Source: Flavobacterium sp.
GTDB taxonomy: Bacteria; Bacteroidota; Bacteroidia; Flavobacteriales; Flavobacteriaceae
DNA: 43,120 bases
Direction of reading: 5' to 3'
NCBI GenBank assembly: GCA_023253295.1
Contig: JALRGZ010000078.1
Coordinates: 1 to 43,120 of the forward strand
The position numbers and the translations under genes were made by a program. The notes beneath the pieces are model-generated. The model had not been told where the DNA came from, did not search any database, and saw only the letters and a program-made list of their open reading frames with translations. The first letter of the stretch is position 1, and each line of letters starts with the position of its first letter. Positions 23,821 to 33,833 of this stretch are shown here, in pieces.

Positions 23821-26800
23821 ATGAAAAATAATTACCCAGATCTATCTAACAAAAGCTTTTTTGTTCCCCAAAAAATGAGTTACGGATTTAATACGTTATT
23901 TATAGTTTTAGGTTTTTTGTTTTTGTCACTTAATTCATATGCGCAATGCAATGATGAAATTCCCAGACCATTTGTGACAGCTAATTTTGATAATCTATCT
24001 GTTTCAAAATCTACATTTACTTCTGGAATCGGATTATGTATTGGTTGTAGTATAACTAATGAAGCTAATTTGATTAATGCCAGTTTGACGGATTTTGCAA
24101 CTGCCAGTTTTGGAGCATTAAATGTTGGTTATAGTCATTCATTACGAGTTACGGATGGAAATACTACTTATGCTGCAGGAACTTTTGCTGGATTTAAAAT
24201 CGCTCCAACCGGAGGTCTGCTTACTCTGAATTTATTAAATGGAATAACCATCAGAACTTATGATGAGGGTGTTTTGAAAGAGGCTTTTTCAGGGGCTTCT
24301 TTATTGGGTTTAAGTGTTCTTTCAAGTTCTACGGATTATATCGTTGGTTTTAATACTTCAATAGCATTTGATGCTATTGAAATAGTATTAGATGGAGGCA
24401 TATCGGCATTGAGTTCTACAAATATTTATCATGCTGTAATAAGAGAATATTGTGCAGGACCTGCTTTGGAATGTAATACCATAACTAAATTAAGCTTGCC
24501 AACGTATCCGGTTGCTATAGATCAGACTAATACAGGTGTTTCCGGAGTTAGTGTAGGAAGTGTTTCCAATGTTGAAAATGCTATCAGTTCTGATAATTCA
24601 GATTATGCTACTATAAATTTAACAGCTGGGTTGCTTGCTTCCGGAAGTATAGCTATCAAAGATCAGTTAACGAATTATCCGGCAGGGACTTATGCTGGGG
24701 TTGAAATTGAAAATACTGCCCTTTTAAGTTTAAATGCTTTAGGTAATGTAGTTGTTGCTACTTATTTAGATGGTGTACAAAAAGAATCTTTTTCAGGGAG
24801 TAATTTACTAGCTAATGTTTCGTTGATACCTTCATCGGGGCCTTTTAAATTGGGTTTTGTAAGTACTCAGGATTTTGATGAAGTGAAATTGACTCTGAAT
24901 CAGACTTTAGCTTTGAATTTAGGGACTACAAGAGTATACGGAGCTGTTTTTGAAAAATTTTGTGCAGGACCTGATTTATCTTGTAATACACAAACGGCTA
25001 TTATTGCTCCTACCTATCCGGTATATGTTAATAATGTCAATTCAGGTATAAATGGTTTAGCATGTGCATTGTGTACTATAACAAATCAGGATAATTTAAT
25101 AGATGCTGATCTTACAAACTATGCCAGTGTTAATTTGTCTGTAGGAGTTGGAACAACAGGAAGTTTATCGGTTAAAAATCAAATTACTGATTATCCTGCG
25201 GGTACTTTCGCAGGATATACTATTGAAAATCCAGCTTTGTTAACAGTGGATGCTCTTAATACAGTTAGAATCACGACTTATTTAAATGGTGTTCAACAGG
25301 AAACAAAGTCAGGTAATGGGGCTTTAGTGGCAGTAGGGACAGATTTACTTGTATCTACGGGTAAACAAACGATAGGTTTTGTATCTGCAATGCCGTTTGA
25401 CGAAGTTAAAATTACTTTCCAGAATACAGTAGCCGTGAATTTAGGAGAGGTTAAAGTGTACAATAGTGTTCTGCAAAAATTATGTGAACCAGTAGTAGAA
25501 TGTAATAAAACATATGTTTGGTCAAATCCTGATTTTCCGGTTATAATAGATACGGATAATTCGGGAGTTCAAGGTGTAGCCTGTGTGTCTTGTGCGGTTA
25601 CTGATACAGATAATTTATTAACGGCAGATGAAACGGATTATGCAAATATTACTTTGATAGCAGGTGTTGTTGGTTCAGGATCAGTAGCTGTTAAAGATCA
25701 GTTGTTTACCTATCCTAAAGGAACTTTTGCAGGATATGTTATCAAAGATTTAGGAAGTTTGGCACAGGTTAATTTATTACAATCCCTGTCAATCAGTACT
25801 TATAATAATGGAGTATTACAAGAATCTGGAACAGCAGGGCAATTAATTGATTTGTCTGCCTTAGGATTAGATGTTTTAGGTTCAGTTCCGGGGACTTATA
25901 ATATTGGTTTTAAAACAACTTTACCATTTGATGAGATCCGATTGACATTAAATTCTGTTGCAAGTGTTATTAATTCTATCAATGTTTACGGAGCATTTAT
26001 AGACACTTCAGAAAGTGATGGAGGCGATGGAAGTGCTTTGGACTGTAATGCTTCATCAGTTTCTATTACCAAAGACGGAACTTATGTGGATGCTAATTTG
26101 GATGGGAAAGTCAATGTAGGAGACAGAATAGATTATACTTTTGTAATAACAAATACTGGAGCTAAAACTTTAACCAATATAACAGTTACCGATGATAATG
26201 CAACTGTAACAGGTACACCCATTGCCAGTTTAGCACCCGGAGCAACAGATACTACTTCTTACACTGCCTCTTATACAATTACACAGGCAGATATTGATGC
26301 AGCTGTAGTATATAATTTAGCTACAGTAACGGCTGTAACCAATATAGGAACTAGTATAAGTGCAACATCTACTGACCCAACACCTTGCACAAGTTGTCCA
26401 GTTGATCCGGATTGCCCGGATTGTACCATTACCGAAGTTCTTCAAACGGATGGTATCGCTTTAGTAAAAACAGCAGTAGTAGGAGGGACAGGGGTTAAGG
26501 GAGATGTAATTACATATACTTTTGCTGTAACCAATACAGGAAATACAACTTTGACAAATGTAGTTGTAACTGATCCAATGACAATGAGTGGGTTGACTAT
26601 TTCAGGCAGTCCAATAGCAAATTTAGCACCTGGAGCAACTGATACAAGTGTAACCGGGGTTTATATAATTACTCAGACAGACGTTGACGCAGGAAAAGTA
26701 ACCAATTCTGCTTTGGCAACAGCCAAAGATCCACAAGGAAATGATGTAACCGATACTTCCGGAACAACAATAACCACAGATGATAGTACCGAAACACCAG

Positions 26801-29800
26801 TAACTCAAAATTCTTCTGTTGCCTTAGTAAAAACAGCAGTGGTAGGAGGAACCGGAGGTTTGGGAGATACGATTACCTATACTTTTGCGGTAACCAACAC
26901 AGGAAATACAACATTAACAAATATTGTAGTAACTGATCCTATGCCGGATTTAGTAATAAGTGGTAGTCCCATCGCTAGTTTGGCTCCTGGAGCTACTAGT
27001 TTAGCTATTACCGGAACCTATATCATTAAACAAACGGATGTTGATGCAGGAAAAGTTAGTAATCAGGCTACAGTTACTGCCAAAGATCCACAAAATAATG
27101 ATGTAACTGATTTATCCGGAACTACAGTATTGACAGATGATACTACTGAAACACCAGTTGGAAACAGATCGACAATTGCTTTAGTAAAATCAGCTTCTAT
27201 TGATGGAACAGGTACCGGACTTTTAGGAGAAACAATTACTTATACATTTGCGGTTACTAATACAGGAACGACCACTTTGACGAATGTTAAGGTTACTGAT
27301 CCAATGACAGGATTAACAATTACAGGAAGTCCAATTGCTACTTTGGCTCCGGCCGCAACGGACTCCAGTATTACAGGAACTTATATAATCACTCAGGCTG
27401 ATATCGATGCAGGTAAAGTAACTAACCAGGCAACAGTTACTGCTAAAGATCCATCTGATAATGATGTTACTGATATTTCGGGTACTACAATAGGAACAAA
27501 TGATGCTACCGAAACTCCGGTAACTCAATCACCGGCAATTGTTTTAGTAAAAACGGGAGTTTATAATGGTAATGCCTCTAAAGCAGCAGTAGGTGATTCT
27601 GTTACTTATACTTTTACTGTTACTAACACCGGAAATACAACTTTGTATAATGTTATAGTTTCTGATCCAATGACTGGTTTAATTATAACTGGTAATCCGA
27701 TTGCCAGTTTAGCGCCAGGTACATCAAATGCTACAATAACAGGAACATATCTGATTACCCAGACAGATATAAATGCCGGAAAAGTAAGTAATCAGGCTAA
27801 AGCTACTGCAAAAGATTCAGAAGGAAATAATGTTGAGGATTTTTCAGGTACAGATGTTAATAATGATGATAGTACTGAAACAACTTTACCTCAGTCTTCA
27901 ACAATTGCCTTAATGAAAACGGCTTCGATTAGTGGAACAGGAACAGGACTCTTAGGAGAGACAATCACTTATACATTTACAGTAAAAAATACAGGAAATA
28001 CCATTTTGACAAACGTTGAGGTTACTGATCCAATGACGGGATTAACTATCACAGGTAGTCCAATAGCCAGTTTAGCTCCTGGAGTTACGAATACAACGAT
28101 AACAGGAACTTATGTAATCACTCAGGCAGATGTTGATGCCGGAAAAGTAAGCAATCAGGCTACTGCTACAGCTAAGGATCCCCAAAATAATGATGTGACA
28201 GATCTTTCCGGAACAACCCTGATAACAGATGATATCACTGAGACACCATTAACACAAAATTCAGCAATTGCTTTAGTGAAAACGGCTTCAATTGGAGGAA
28301 CAGGAACAGGACTTTTAGGAGAGGTAATTACTTATACATTTACTGTGAAAAATACGGGAAATACCACTTTGGCAGTGGTAGAGGTTACTGATCCAATGAC
28401 GGGATTGGCCATCACAGGAAGTCCAATTACTACTTTAGCTCCGGGAGCTACAAATGCAACAATAACCGGAACGTATGTGATTACTCAGGCAGATGTTGAT
28501 GCCGGAAAAGTAAGTAATCAGGCTACAGTTAATGCAAAAGATCCTCAAGATAATGATGTGACAGATCTTTCCGGAACAACACTGACAACTGATGATGTGA
28601 CTGAAACACCACTAACGCAAAACTCAACAATTGCCTTAATGAAAACAGCTTCTGTTGGAGGAACTGGAACAGGACTTTTAGGAGAGACAATCACTTATAC
28701 ATTTACTGTAAAAAATACGGGAAATACCACTTTGACAAATGTTGTAGTAACCGATGATGTGTTATCGGGTATAATCATCACAGGAAGTCCAATTGCTACA
28801 TTAGCTCCGGGAGCTACAAATGCAACAATAACCGGAACGTATGTGATTACTCAGGCAGATGTGGATGCCGGAAAAGTAAGTAATCAGGCAATAGCTACTG
28901 CAAAAGATCCACAAAATAATGATGTGACTGATTTATCTGGTACAACGCTGACAACTGATGATGTGACTGAAACACCACTAACGAAAAATTCAGCAATTGC
29001 CTTAGTGAAAACAGCTGTTTATAATGGAAACGTATCAAAAGCTCAGGTGGGTGATACAGTGACTTATACTTTTACAGTGACTAATACGGGTAATGTAACA
29101 GTAAATAATATTGCTATAAATGACACCAAATTAGGAGTTTCTAATTTAACTCTGGTACCGTCAAGTTTAGCACCTGCGGGAATAGGAACAGCTACTAAAA
29201 CTTATACGATAACTCAGGCCGATATTGATGCAGGAAAAGTGACTAATACCGCTATTGCCCAAGGACAAGATCCACAAGGCGTAGATGTTCAGGATATTTC
29301 AGGAACAGCAGTGGATAATGATGATAGCACCGTTACCAATATTCCTCAAAGTTTTAGTATTGCCCTAGTGAAAACGGCTCAGGTTGTTGGAGCAGTAACA
29401 GTGGGAGGAACCGTTAATTATACTTTTTCGGTGACTAATACAGGAAATGGAGTACTTACTAATATTATAGTTACGGATGGAAAGTCAGGGCTTACCATTC
29501 CTGTGTCAACGATTGCATCTTTAGCAGTTGGTGAAACGAATAGTACTATTACAGGGACCTATACAATCACTCAGGCAGATATTGATGCCAGAATGATAAC
29601 TAATTCGGCACTAGTAGTTGGTAAAGATCCAAATGGTAATGATGTAAGCGACGTATCGGGTACAACTCTTGTGAATAATACACCTACAACAACTCCAATT
29701 ACACCAAATCCTGCGATTTCAATAACTAAAGATGGAATCTATGAAGATACAAATGGAGATGGAAAAACTAATGTTGGAGATCATATTAATTATGTTTTTG

Positions 29801-30789
29801 AAGTTCGTAATACTGGTGATACAACATTATATAATGTTTCGATTACCGATCCTATGGTAACAGTTCAAGGAACTCCTTTGGTAACATTAGCTAGAAATGC
29901 TTCGGATGATTCAACATTTACAGCTAGATACGCTATTTCACAAGAAGATATTAATAATGGAGTTGTTTTTAACTTAGCTACAGCAAAAGGAACTACGGCT
30001 TATAGTGTTGATGTTACCGCAACATCTACCGATCCTACGCCATGTGTGACTTGTCCGGTAGATCCAAGTTGTCCAACTTGTACAGTAACAATATTGGAGC
30101 AGTCACCTAGCATCGCTTTAATGCTAACGGGTGAATTCCAAGATGAAAATGGCGATGGTCAAGCGCAAATAGGAGAAACTATTAGATATACTTATACAAT
30201 TATGAATACTGGAGATGTTCCATTAACTAATGTGTGGATTCAAAATACATTGGTTGGATTGGATAGTAATAGTGGAACAGTCAATATGGCTATTGGAGCT
30301 ATGGATAATACCACTTTTTATGCGGATTATTCTATTACCCAAGCCGATATTATTGCTGGGCATGTAATTAATCAGGCTACTGTTTATGGTACAAGTCCAC
30401 TGGGAGTAATAGTTCAGGATATGTCGGATGACGATAGTCCTCTTGAGGATGACGCTACAGTTATAGGGGTTGATGGTTGTAGAATCGAAATCTTCAATGC
30501 TGTTTCTCCAAATACAGGTTCCATTTATGAAAGAATCTTATTCATAAGAGGCTTAGATTGTTATCCAAATAATTCGGTTCAGATATTTGACCGTTGGGGT
30601 GTAAAAGTATTTGAGGTAGATGGTTATGATAATAATACCAAAGTATTTAGAGGAATTTCTGAAGGAAGAACAACGGTAAGTCAATCAAAGGCACTGCCAA
30701 GCGGAACTTATTTCTATACATTAAACTATGTTGATCAGCAAGGTAAAGGTTATAATAAAGCAGGTTACTTGCATTTGATTAATGAATAA
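23821..30789 (+). CDS. Giant repeat surface adhesin with T9SS type B sorting domain
   Basis: A 2322-residue secreted protein. The N-terminal extension and signal peptide end at about residue 40 (NSYAQ). Four divergent repeats of about 170 residues follow (about 41-740), each starting near a Cys-Asn pair. Twelve tandem DUF11/DUF7507-like immunoglobulin-fold units of about 120 residues follow (about 741-2217), with the pattern YTFxVTNTGNTTLTNVxVTDPM, here mainly T-rich and spaced by ITQADxDAGKV. Units 1 and 11 have calcium-loop-like D-x-N-x-DGK-x-NVGD segments, and unit 12 has a related DENGDGQ loop. Residues about 2218-2322 are a gliding-motility-associated type B sorting domain (VQIFDRWGVKVFEVDGYDN, PSGTYFYTLNY). 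Export by the type IX system and surface attachment follow from that domain. Adhesion, as for SprB, is inferred. The SprF-like partner is next. Confidence 0.92.
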   Translation: MKNNYPDLSNKSFFVPQKMSYGFNTLFIVLGFLFLSLNSYAQCNDEIPRPFVTANFDNLSVSKSTFTSGIGLCIGCSITNEANLINASLTDFATASFGALNVGYSHSLRVTDGNTTYAAGTFAGFKIAPTGGLLTLNLLNGITIRTYDEGVLKEAFSGASLLGLSVLSSSTDYIVGFNTSIAFDAIEIVLDGGISALSSTNIYHAVIREYCAGPALECNTITKLSLPTYPVAIDQTNTGVSGVSVGSVSNVENAISSDNSDYATINLTAGLLASGSIAIKDQLTNYPAGTYAGVEIENTALLSLNALGNVVVATYLDGVQKESFSGSNLLANVSLIPSSGPFKLGFVSTQDFDEVKLTLNQTLALNLGTTRVYGAVFEKFCAGPDLSCNTQTAIIAPTYPVYVNNVNSGINGLACALCTITNQDNLIDADLTNYASVNLSVGVGTTGSLSVKNQITDYPAGTFAGYTIENPALLTVDALNTVRITTYLNGVQQETKSGNGALVAVGTDLLVSTGKQTIGFVSAMPFDEVKITFQNTVAVNLGEVKVYNSVLQKLCEPVVECNKTYVWSNPDFPVIIDTDNSGVQGVACVSCAVTDTDNLLTADETDYANITLIAGVVGSGSVAVKDQLFTYPKGTFAGYVIKDLGSLAQVNLLQSLSISTYNNGVLQESGTAGQLIDLSALGLDVLGSVPGTYNIGFKTTLPFDEIRLTLNSVASVINSINVYGAFIDTSESDGGDGSALDCNASSVSITKDGTYVDANLDGKVNVGDRIDYTFVITNTGAKTLTNITVTDDNATVTGTPIASLAPGATDTTSYTASYTITQADIDAAVVYNLATVTAVTNIGTSISATSTDPTPCTSCPVDPDCPDCTITEVLQTDGIALVKTAVVGGTGVKGDVITYTFAVTNTGNTTLTNVVVTDPMTMSGLTISGSPIANLAPGATDTSVTGVYIITQTDVDAGKVTNSALATAKDPQGNDVTDTSGTTITTDDSTETPVTQNSSVALVKTAVVGGTGGLGDTITYTFAVTNTGNTTLTNIVVTDPMPDLVISGSPIASLAPGATSLAITGTYIIKQTDVDAGKVSNQATVTAKDPQNNDVTDLSGTTVLTDDTTETPVGNRSTIALVKSASIDGTGTGLLGETITYTFAVTNTGTTTLTNVKVTDPMTGLTITGSPIATLAPAATDSSITGTYIITQADIDAGKVTNQATVTAKDPSDNDVTDISGTTIGTNDATETPVTQSPAIVLVKTGVYNGNASKAAVGDSVTYTFTVTNTGNTTLYNVIVSDPMTGLIITGNPIASLAPGTSNATITGTYLITQTDINAGKVSNQAKATAKDSEGNNVEDFSGTDVNNDDSTETTLPQSSTIALMKTASISGTGTGLLGETITYTFTVKNTGNTILTNVEVTDPMTGLTITGSPIASLAPGVTNTTITGTYVITQADVDAGKVSNQATATAKDPQNNDVTDLSGTTLITDDITETPLTQNSAIALVKTASIGGTGTGLLGEVITYTFTVKNTGNTTLAVVEVTDPMTGLAITGSPITTLAPGATNATITGTYVITQADVDAGKVSNQATVNAKDPQDNDVTDLSGTTLTTDDVTETPLTQNSTIALMKTASVGGTGTGLLGETITYTFTVKNTGNTTLTNVVVTDDVLSGIIITGSPIATLAPGATNATITGTYVITQADVDAGKVSNQAIATAKDPQNNDVTDLSGTTLTTDDVTETPLTKNSAIALVKTAVYNGNVSKAQVGDTVTYTFTVTNTGNVTVNNIAINDTKLGVSNLTLVPSSLAPAGIGTATKTYTITQADIDAGKVTNTAIAQGQDPQGVDVQDISGTAVDNDDSTVTNIPQSFSIALVKTAQVVGAVTVGGTVNYTFSVTNTGNGVLTNIIVTDGKSGLTIPVSTIASLAVGETNSTITGTYTITQADIDARMITNSALVVGKDPNGNDVSDVSGTTLVNNTPTTTPITPNPAISITKDGIYEDTNGDGKTNVGDHINYVFEVRNTGDTTLYNVSITDPMVTVQGTPLVTLARNASDDSTFTARYAISQEDINNGVVFNLATAKGTTAYSVDVTATSTDPTPCVTCPVDPSCPTCTVTILEQSPSIALMLTGEFQDENGDGQAQIGETIRYTYTIMNTGDVPLTNVWIQNTLVGLDSNSGTVNMAIGAMDNTTFYADYSITQADIIAGHVINQATVYGTSPLGVIVQDMSDDDSPLEDDATVIGVDGCRIEIFNAVSPNTGSIYERILFIRGLDCYPNNSVQIFDRWGVKVFEVDGYDNNTKVFRGISEGRTTVSQSKALPSGTYFYTLNYVDQQGKGYNKAGYLHLINE
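23944..26040 (+). repeat. Four N-terminal repeats of unknown fold in the adhesin
   Basis: Four units of about 170-180 residues begin near residues 41, 216, 385 and 559. Shared marks are an opening Cys-Asn, a (T)YPV segment, a YPAGTFAG or similar turn, a TYLNGVQQE-like strand and F(D)EVKLT near the end. Most units close with a short Cys-bearing linker such as CAGPxLxCNT. I do not recognise the family. Confidence 0.75.
26041..30471 (+). repeat. Twelve tandem DUF11/DUF7507-like units in the adhesin
   Basis: The DNA period is about 355-400 bp. Unit starts are near 26041, 26449, 26809, 27163, 27526, 27895, 28258, 28621, 28987, 29353, 29707 and 30106. Units 7 and 8 share a block (28435-28523 against 28801-28889) identical at 88 of 89 bases, a sign of recent duplication or gene conversion. 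Confidence 0.85.
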
Positions 30790-30842
30790 TATGGGGCAGA
30801 GCATTTAAAAAGCTTCTTTTAGAATAAATTAAAATTAATAGT

Positions 30843-31757
30843 ATGAAAACAAATTCTATAATAATACTTCTGTTATTGGTGGTGGTATCTGGTTTTGCTC
30901 AACAGGATTCGCAGTATACTCATTATATGTATAACACCATTAATATTAATCCTGCTTATGCAGGAAGTCGAGGGGTGACAAGTATTTTTGGTTTACATCG
31001 TACACAATGGGTAGGATTAGACGGTGCCCCTACTACAAATGCATTTTCAATTAATACACCTATTCAGAACTCACGTGTGGGTGTAGGTTTGTCTTTTGTA
31101 AATGATAAAATTGGAGCCGCTGATCAAAATAATATTGCAGCAGATGTTTCGTATACAATTCCTACTTCGGAAGAATACAATCTGTCTTTTGGGATTAAAT
31201 TTTCTGCTGATTTATTAAATGTAGATTATACAAAGTTAAATCGTTATGATACAGGAAATCCAATGTTTCAAAATAATATTGATAATGAATTCTCTCCTAA
31301 TATTGGTGCTGGAGTTTATTATCATTCGGATAAACTTTATTTAGGGTTTTCGGTTCCTAACTTTTTAAGTGTAAGACATTTTGATGATAATGAATCGGCC
31401 GCTATAAAAGAAAGATTACATTACTACTTGATGGGAGGTTATGTATTTGATCTTAGTCCAACAGTAAAATTTAAACCAAGTGTGTTAACTAAAATGGTTT
31501 CTGGAGCACCTTTACAAGTTGATTTAGCAGCTAATTTTTTGTTAGAGGATAAGTTTACATTAGGAGCTTCGTACCGATGGAGTGCGGCAGTAACAGCTAT
31601 GGCGGGAATTCAGCTTACAGACGGATTAATGGTAGGTTATAGCTATGATTTTGATACAACAAGTTTGGAAAACTATAATTCAGGTTCCCATGAGATATTC
31701 TTGCGCTTTGAATTGTTTAATGTTCAAAAGAGGATAATAACCCCAAGATTTTTCTAA
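30843..31757 (+). CDS. PorP/SprF family outer-membrane protein
   Basis: A 304-residue outer-membrane protein with a signal peptide (about 1-19, SGFAQ). The family hallmark follows immediately: QDSQYTHYMYNTININPAYA with GSRG after it. A barrel of alternating strands ends in FLRFELFN before a short tail. SprF in Flavobacterium johnsoniae is needed for secretion of the type B cargo SprB, and paralogues usually sit directly after their cargo gene, as here (53 bp after the adhesin). The specific partnership with the adhesin is inferred from this arrangement. The OmpA/PD40 gene follows after 11 bp. Confidence 0.93.
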   Translation: MKTNSIIILLLLVVVSGFAQQDSQYTHYMYNTININPAYAGSRGVTSIFGLHRTQWVGLDGAPTTNAFSINTPIQNSRVGVGLSFVNDKIGAADQNNIAADVSYTIPTSEEYNLSFGIKFSADLLNVDYTKLNRYDTGNPMFQNNIDNEFSPNIGAGVYYHSDKLYLGFSVPNFLSVRHFDDNESAAIKERLHYYLMGGYVFDLSPTVKFKPSVLTKMVSGAPLQVDLAANFLLEDKFTLGASYRWSAAVTAMAGIQLTDGLMVGYSYDFDTTSLENYNSGSHEIFLRFELFNVQKRIITPRFF

Positions 31758-31768
31758 TAAACAAGCAT

Positions 31769-33718
31769 ATGAAAAAGTATTACATATCAATGATGTTGTT
31801 TAGTTTTTGTGCTTTGCAACTTTCAGGACAGGTTAGTTATAATGATAATAAGGGATACAAAGAGTATGATCGTTTTGCTTATATTGATGCTATTAAAACT
31901 TACGAGCGTATGTATGAGAGAGGTTATAAATCTCCTGATATGTTATTAAAACTCGCAAACGCTTATTATTTTAATGGTGATTTAGAAAATTCAGCTAAGT
32001 ATTATAAAGAGTTGTTTGCTACAGATGCAATTATTTCTCCCGAATGTTATTATCGATATGCTCAATCATTAAAATCGATCAAAGAGTATAAAAAGGCCGA
32101 TGAAATGATGATGAAGTTTAATAAGGAAAATGGGAATGATTTAAGAGCAAAATTGGCAAAGACTCAAAAAAATTATTTAGAAGTTATAAAAAGAAATTCG
32201 GGTAGATATGTTATTCAAAATGCAGGTATCAATTCTAAATATTCAGATTATGGAAGTTCATATTATAATGGGAATTTAGTTTTTACTTCTGCTCGTGATA
32301 CCGGAAATTTCGTCAAAAGACGTGATCCATGGACTGGAGAGGGATTTACTAATTTGTATGAGTCCACAATTGATAATGATGGGATGTTGACTAATGTGAG
32401 AAGGGCTTTTAATAATTTAAACACCAAGTTTCACGAAGCTACTCCGGTTTTTACAAAAGATGGGAAAACAGTCTATTTTACCCGAAACAATTACAATGAT
32501 GGTAAAAGAGGGAAAGATGCTAATGAGACTACTTTGTTAAAAATTTACAAGGCTACTTTAAACGGCGATAAATGGGAGAATGTTGTTGAATTGCCTTTTA
32601 ATAGTGATAATTATAGTGTAGCACATCCTGCTTTAAGTTTTGATGAAAAGACGTTGTATTTTGCTTCAAACATGCCAGGAACTGTTGGTCAATCAGATAT
32701 CTATAAAGTGAGTATTAACGAAGACGGGACTTTTGGTACACCAGAAAATCTAGGTAAAGAGATTAATACTGAAGGAAGAGAAACTTTTCCTTATATAACA
32801 GAAAGTAATGAGCTTTATTTTGCTTCAGACGGTCATCCCGGTTTGGGAGGTTTAGATGTTTTTGTTTCTAAAGCCAGAAAAGATGGCAATTTTAAAGATG
32901 TACTAAATGTTGGAGAGCCCTTAAATAGTTCTAAAGATGATTTTGGTTTGTTGTTCAATCCAAGAACTAAAATAGGTTATGTTACTTCTAACAGAGATGG
33001 AGGAATGGGAGGAGATGATATTTATAAAGTTAAAGAAAATAGGTCAATTGAATATCCTTGTGAGCAGTTTTTAGGAGGTACTGTTGTGGATGCGGAAACT
33101 CACGCATTAATCTCGGGTGCTAAAGTCAGCTTATTTGATAGTAATTATAAAGCTTTGAAAACATCGGTTACAAATGCAAGTGGAGAATTTGATTTTGATG
33201 AGATTGATTGTAATGAAAAGTATTATATCAAGACAGAAAAAGAAAATTATAATACCGATGAAATTTCAACAACTATTTCTGGCAACACAGGTAAAACGAA
33301 GGTTCCGGTAGCAATAGAAAAAACATTGAAAAAAGTGACGGTAGGGGATGATATTGCTAAAGTTTTTGGTATTAAAATGATTTATTTTGATTTGAATAAA
33401 TCAGATATTCGTCCAGATGCGGCTTTAGAATTGTCAAAAATTTTAGATGTTATGATGCAAAATCCAAACATTAAAATTGATATTCGTTCGCATACAGATA
33501 GTAGAAATACAGCGGCTTACAATTTAAAACTGTCCGAAAGAAGAGCAGTCTCAACAAGAGAGTGGTTGATTCAAAATGGAATTGATAAATCTCGCTTGAC
33601 GGCTAAAGGTTATGGAGAGTCGCAATTAGTTAATAAATGTGCCGATGGTGTAGATTGTACTGAAGAAGAGCATCAGGCTAATAGAAGAAGTGAATTTGTA
33701 ATTGTAGCTATAAAATAA
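31769..33718 (+). CDS. OmpA family protein with TPR and PD40 repeats
   Basis: A 649-residue envelope protein. The signal peptide is about 1-20. TPR-like helices follow (about 25-125, YKEYDRFAYIDAIKTYERMY, LANAYYFNGDLENSAKYYKE). A WD40-like PD40 beta-propeller spans about 150-420 (FTKDGKTVYFTRNNYND, SFDEKTLYFASNMPG, ESNELYFASDGHPGLGG). A CarboxypepD-regulatory/CnaB-like domain lies at about 432-515 (GGTVVDAETHALISGAKV). The C-terminal OmpA peptidoglycan-binding domain spans about 530-648 (IYFDLNKSDIRPDA, RSHTDSRNTAAYNLKLSERR). It is the third gene of the adhesin operon. Similar trios accompany type IX type B substrates, where this protein probably anchors the complex to peptidoglycan. Confidence 0.94.
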   Translation: MKKYYISMMLFSFCALQLSGQVSYNDNKGYKEYDRFAYIDAIKTYERMYERGYKSPDMLLKLANAYYFNGDLENSAKYYKELFATDAIISPECYYRYAQSLKSIKEYKKADEMMMKFNKENGNDLRAKLAKTQKNYLEVIKRNSGRYVIQNAGINSKYSDYGSSYYNGNLVFTSARDTGNFVKRRDPWTGEGFTNLYESTIDNDGMLTNVRRAFNNLNTKFHEATPVFTKDGKTVYFTRNNYNDGKRGKDANETTLLKIYKATLNGDKWENVVELPFNSDNYSVAHPALSFDEKTLYFASNMPGTVGQSDIYKVSINEDGTFGTPENLGKEINTEGRETFPYITESNELYFASDGHPGLGGLDVFVSKARKDGNFKDVLNVGEPLNSSKDDFGLLFNPRTKIGYVTSNRDGGMGGDDIYKVKENRSIEYPCEQFLGGTVVDAETHALISGAKVSLFDSNYKALKTSVTNASGEFDFDEIDCNEKYYIKTEKENYNTDEISTTISGNTGKTKVPVAIEKTLKKVTVGDDIAKVFGIKMIYFDLNKSDIRPDAALELSKILDVMMQNPNIKIDIRSHTDSRNTAAYNLKLSERRAVSTREWLIQNGIDKSRLTAKGYGESQLVNKCADGVDCTEEEHQANRRSEFVIVAIK

Positions 33719-33751
33719 CTAGTTAATGTAGTAGTTAGGTTAGTTTTTTCC

Positions 33752-33783
33752 GCTGTCCTATAACGGGGGTTAATTAGGACAGC
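33752..33783. other. Hairpin downstream of the adhesin operon
   Basis: GCTGTCCTA (33752-33760) and TAGGACAGC (33775-33783) form a 9-bp perfect stem with a 14-nt loop and no adjoining T-run. It may protect the 3' end or assist the next hairpin. Confidence 0.5.
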
Positions 33784-33787
33784 ACTT

Positions 33788-33833
33788 TAAACACACTAAT
33801 TGATCACTTAGGTGGTTAATTAGTGTTTGTTTA
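33788..33833. terminator. Probable terminator between convergent genes
   Basis: CACTAATT (33794-33801) pairs with AATTAGTG (33818-33825), extended by flanking A/T pairs, and is followed by TTTGTTT on the plus strand. It lies at the convergent end of the OmpA and glycosyltransferase genes. Confidence 0.5.

Noticed and set aside
26623..27528. Cys/Ser-rich antisense open frames within the adhesin
   Set aside because: They are shadows of Thr/Ala-rich repeat coding sequence and recur because the repeats do.
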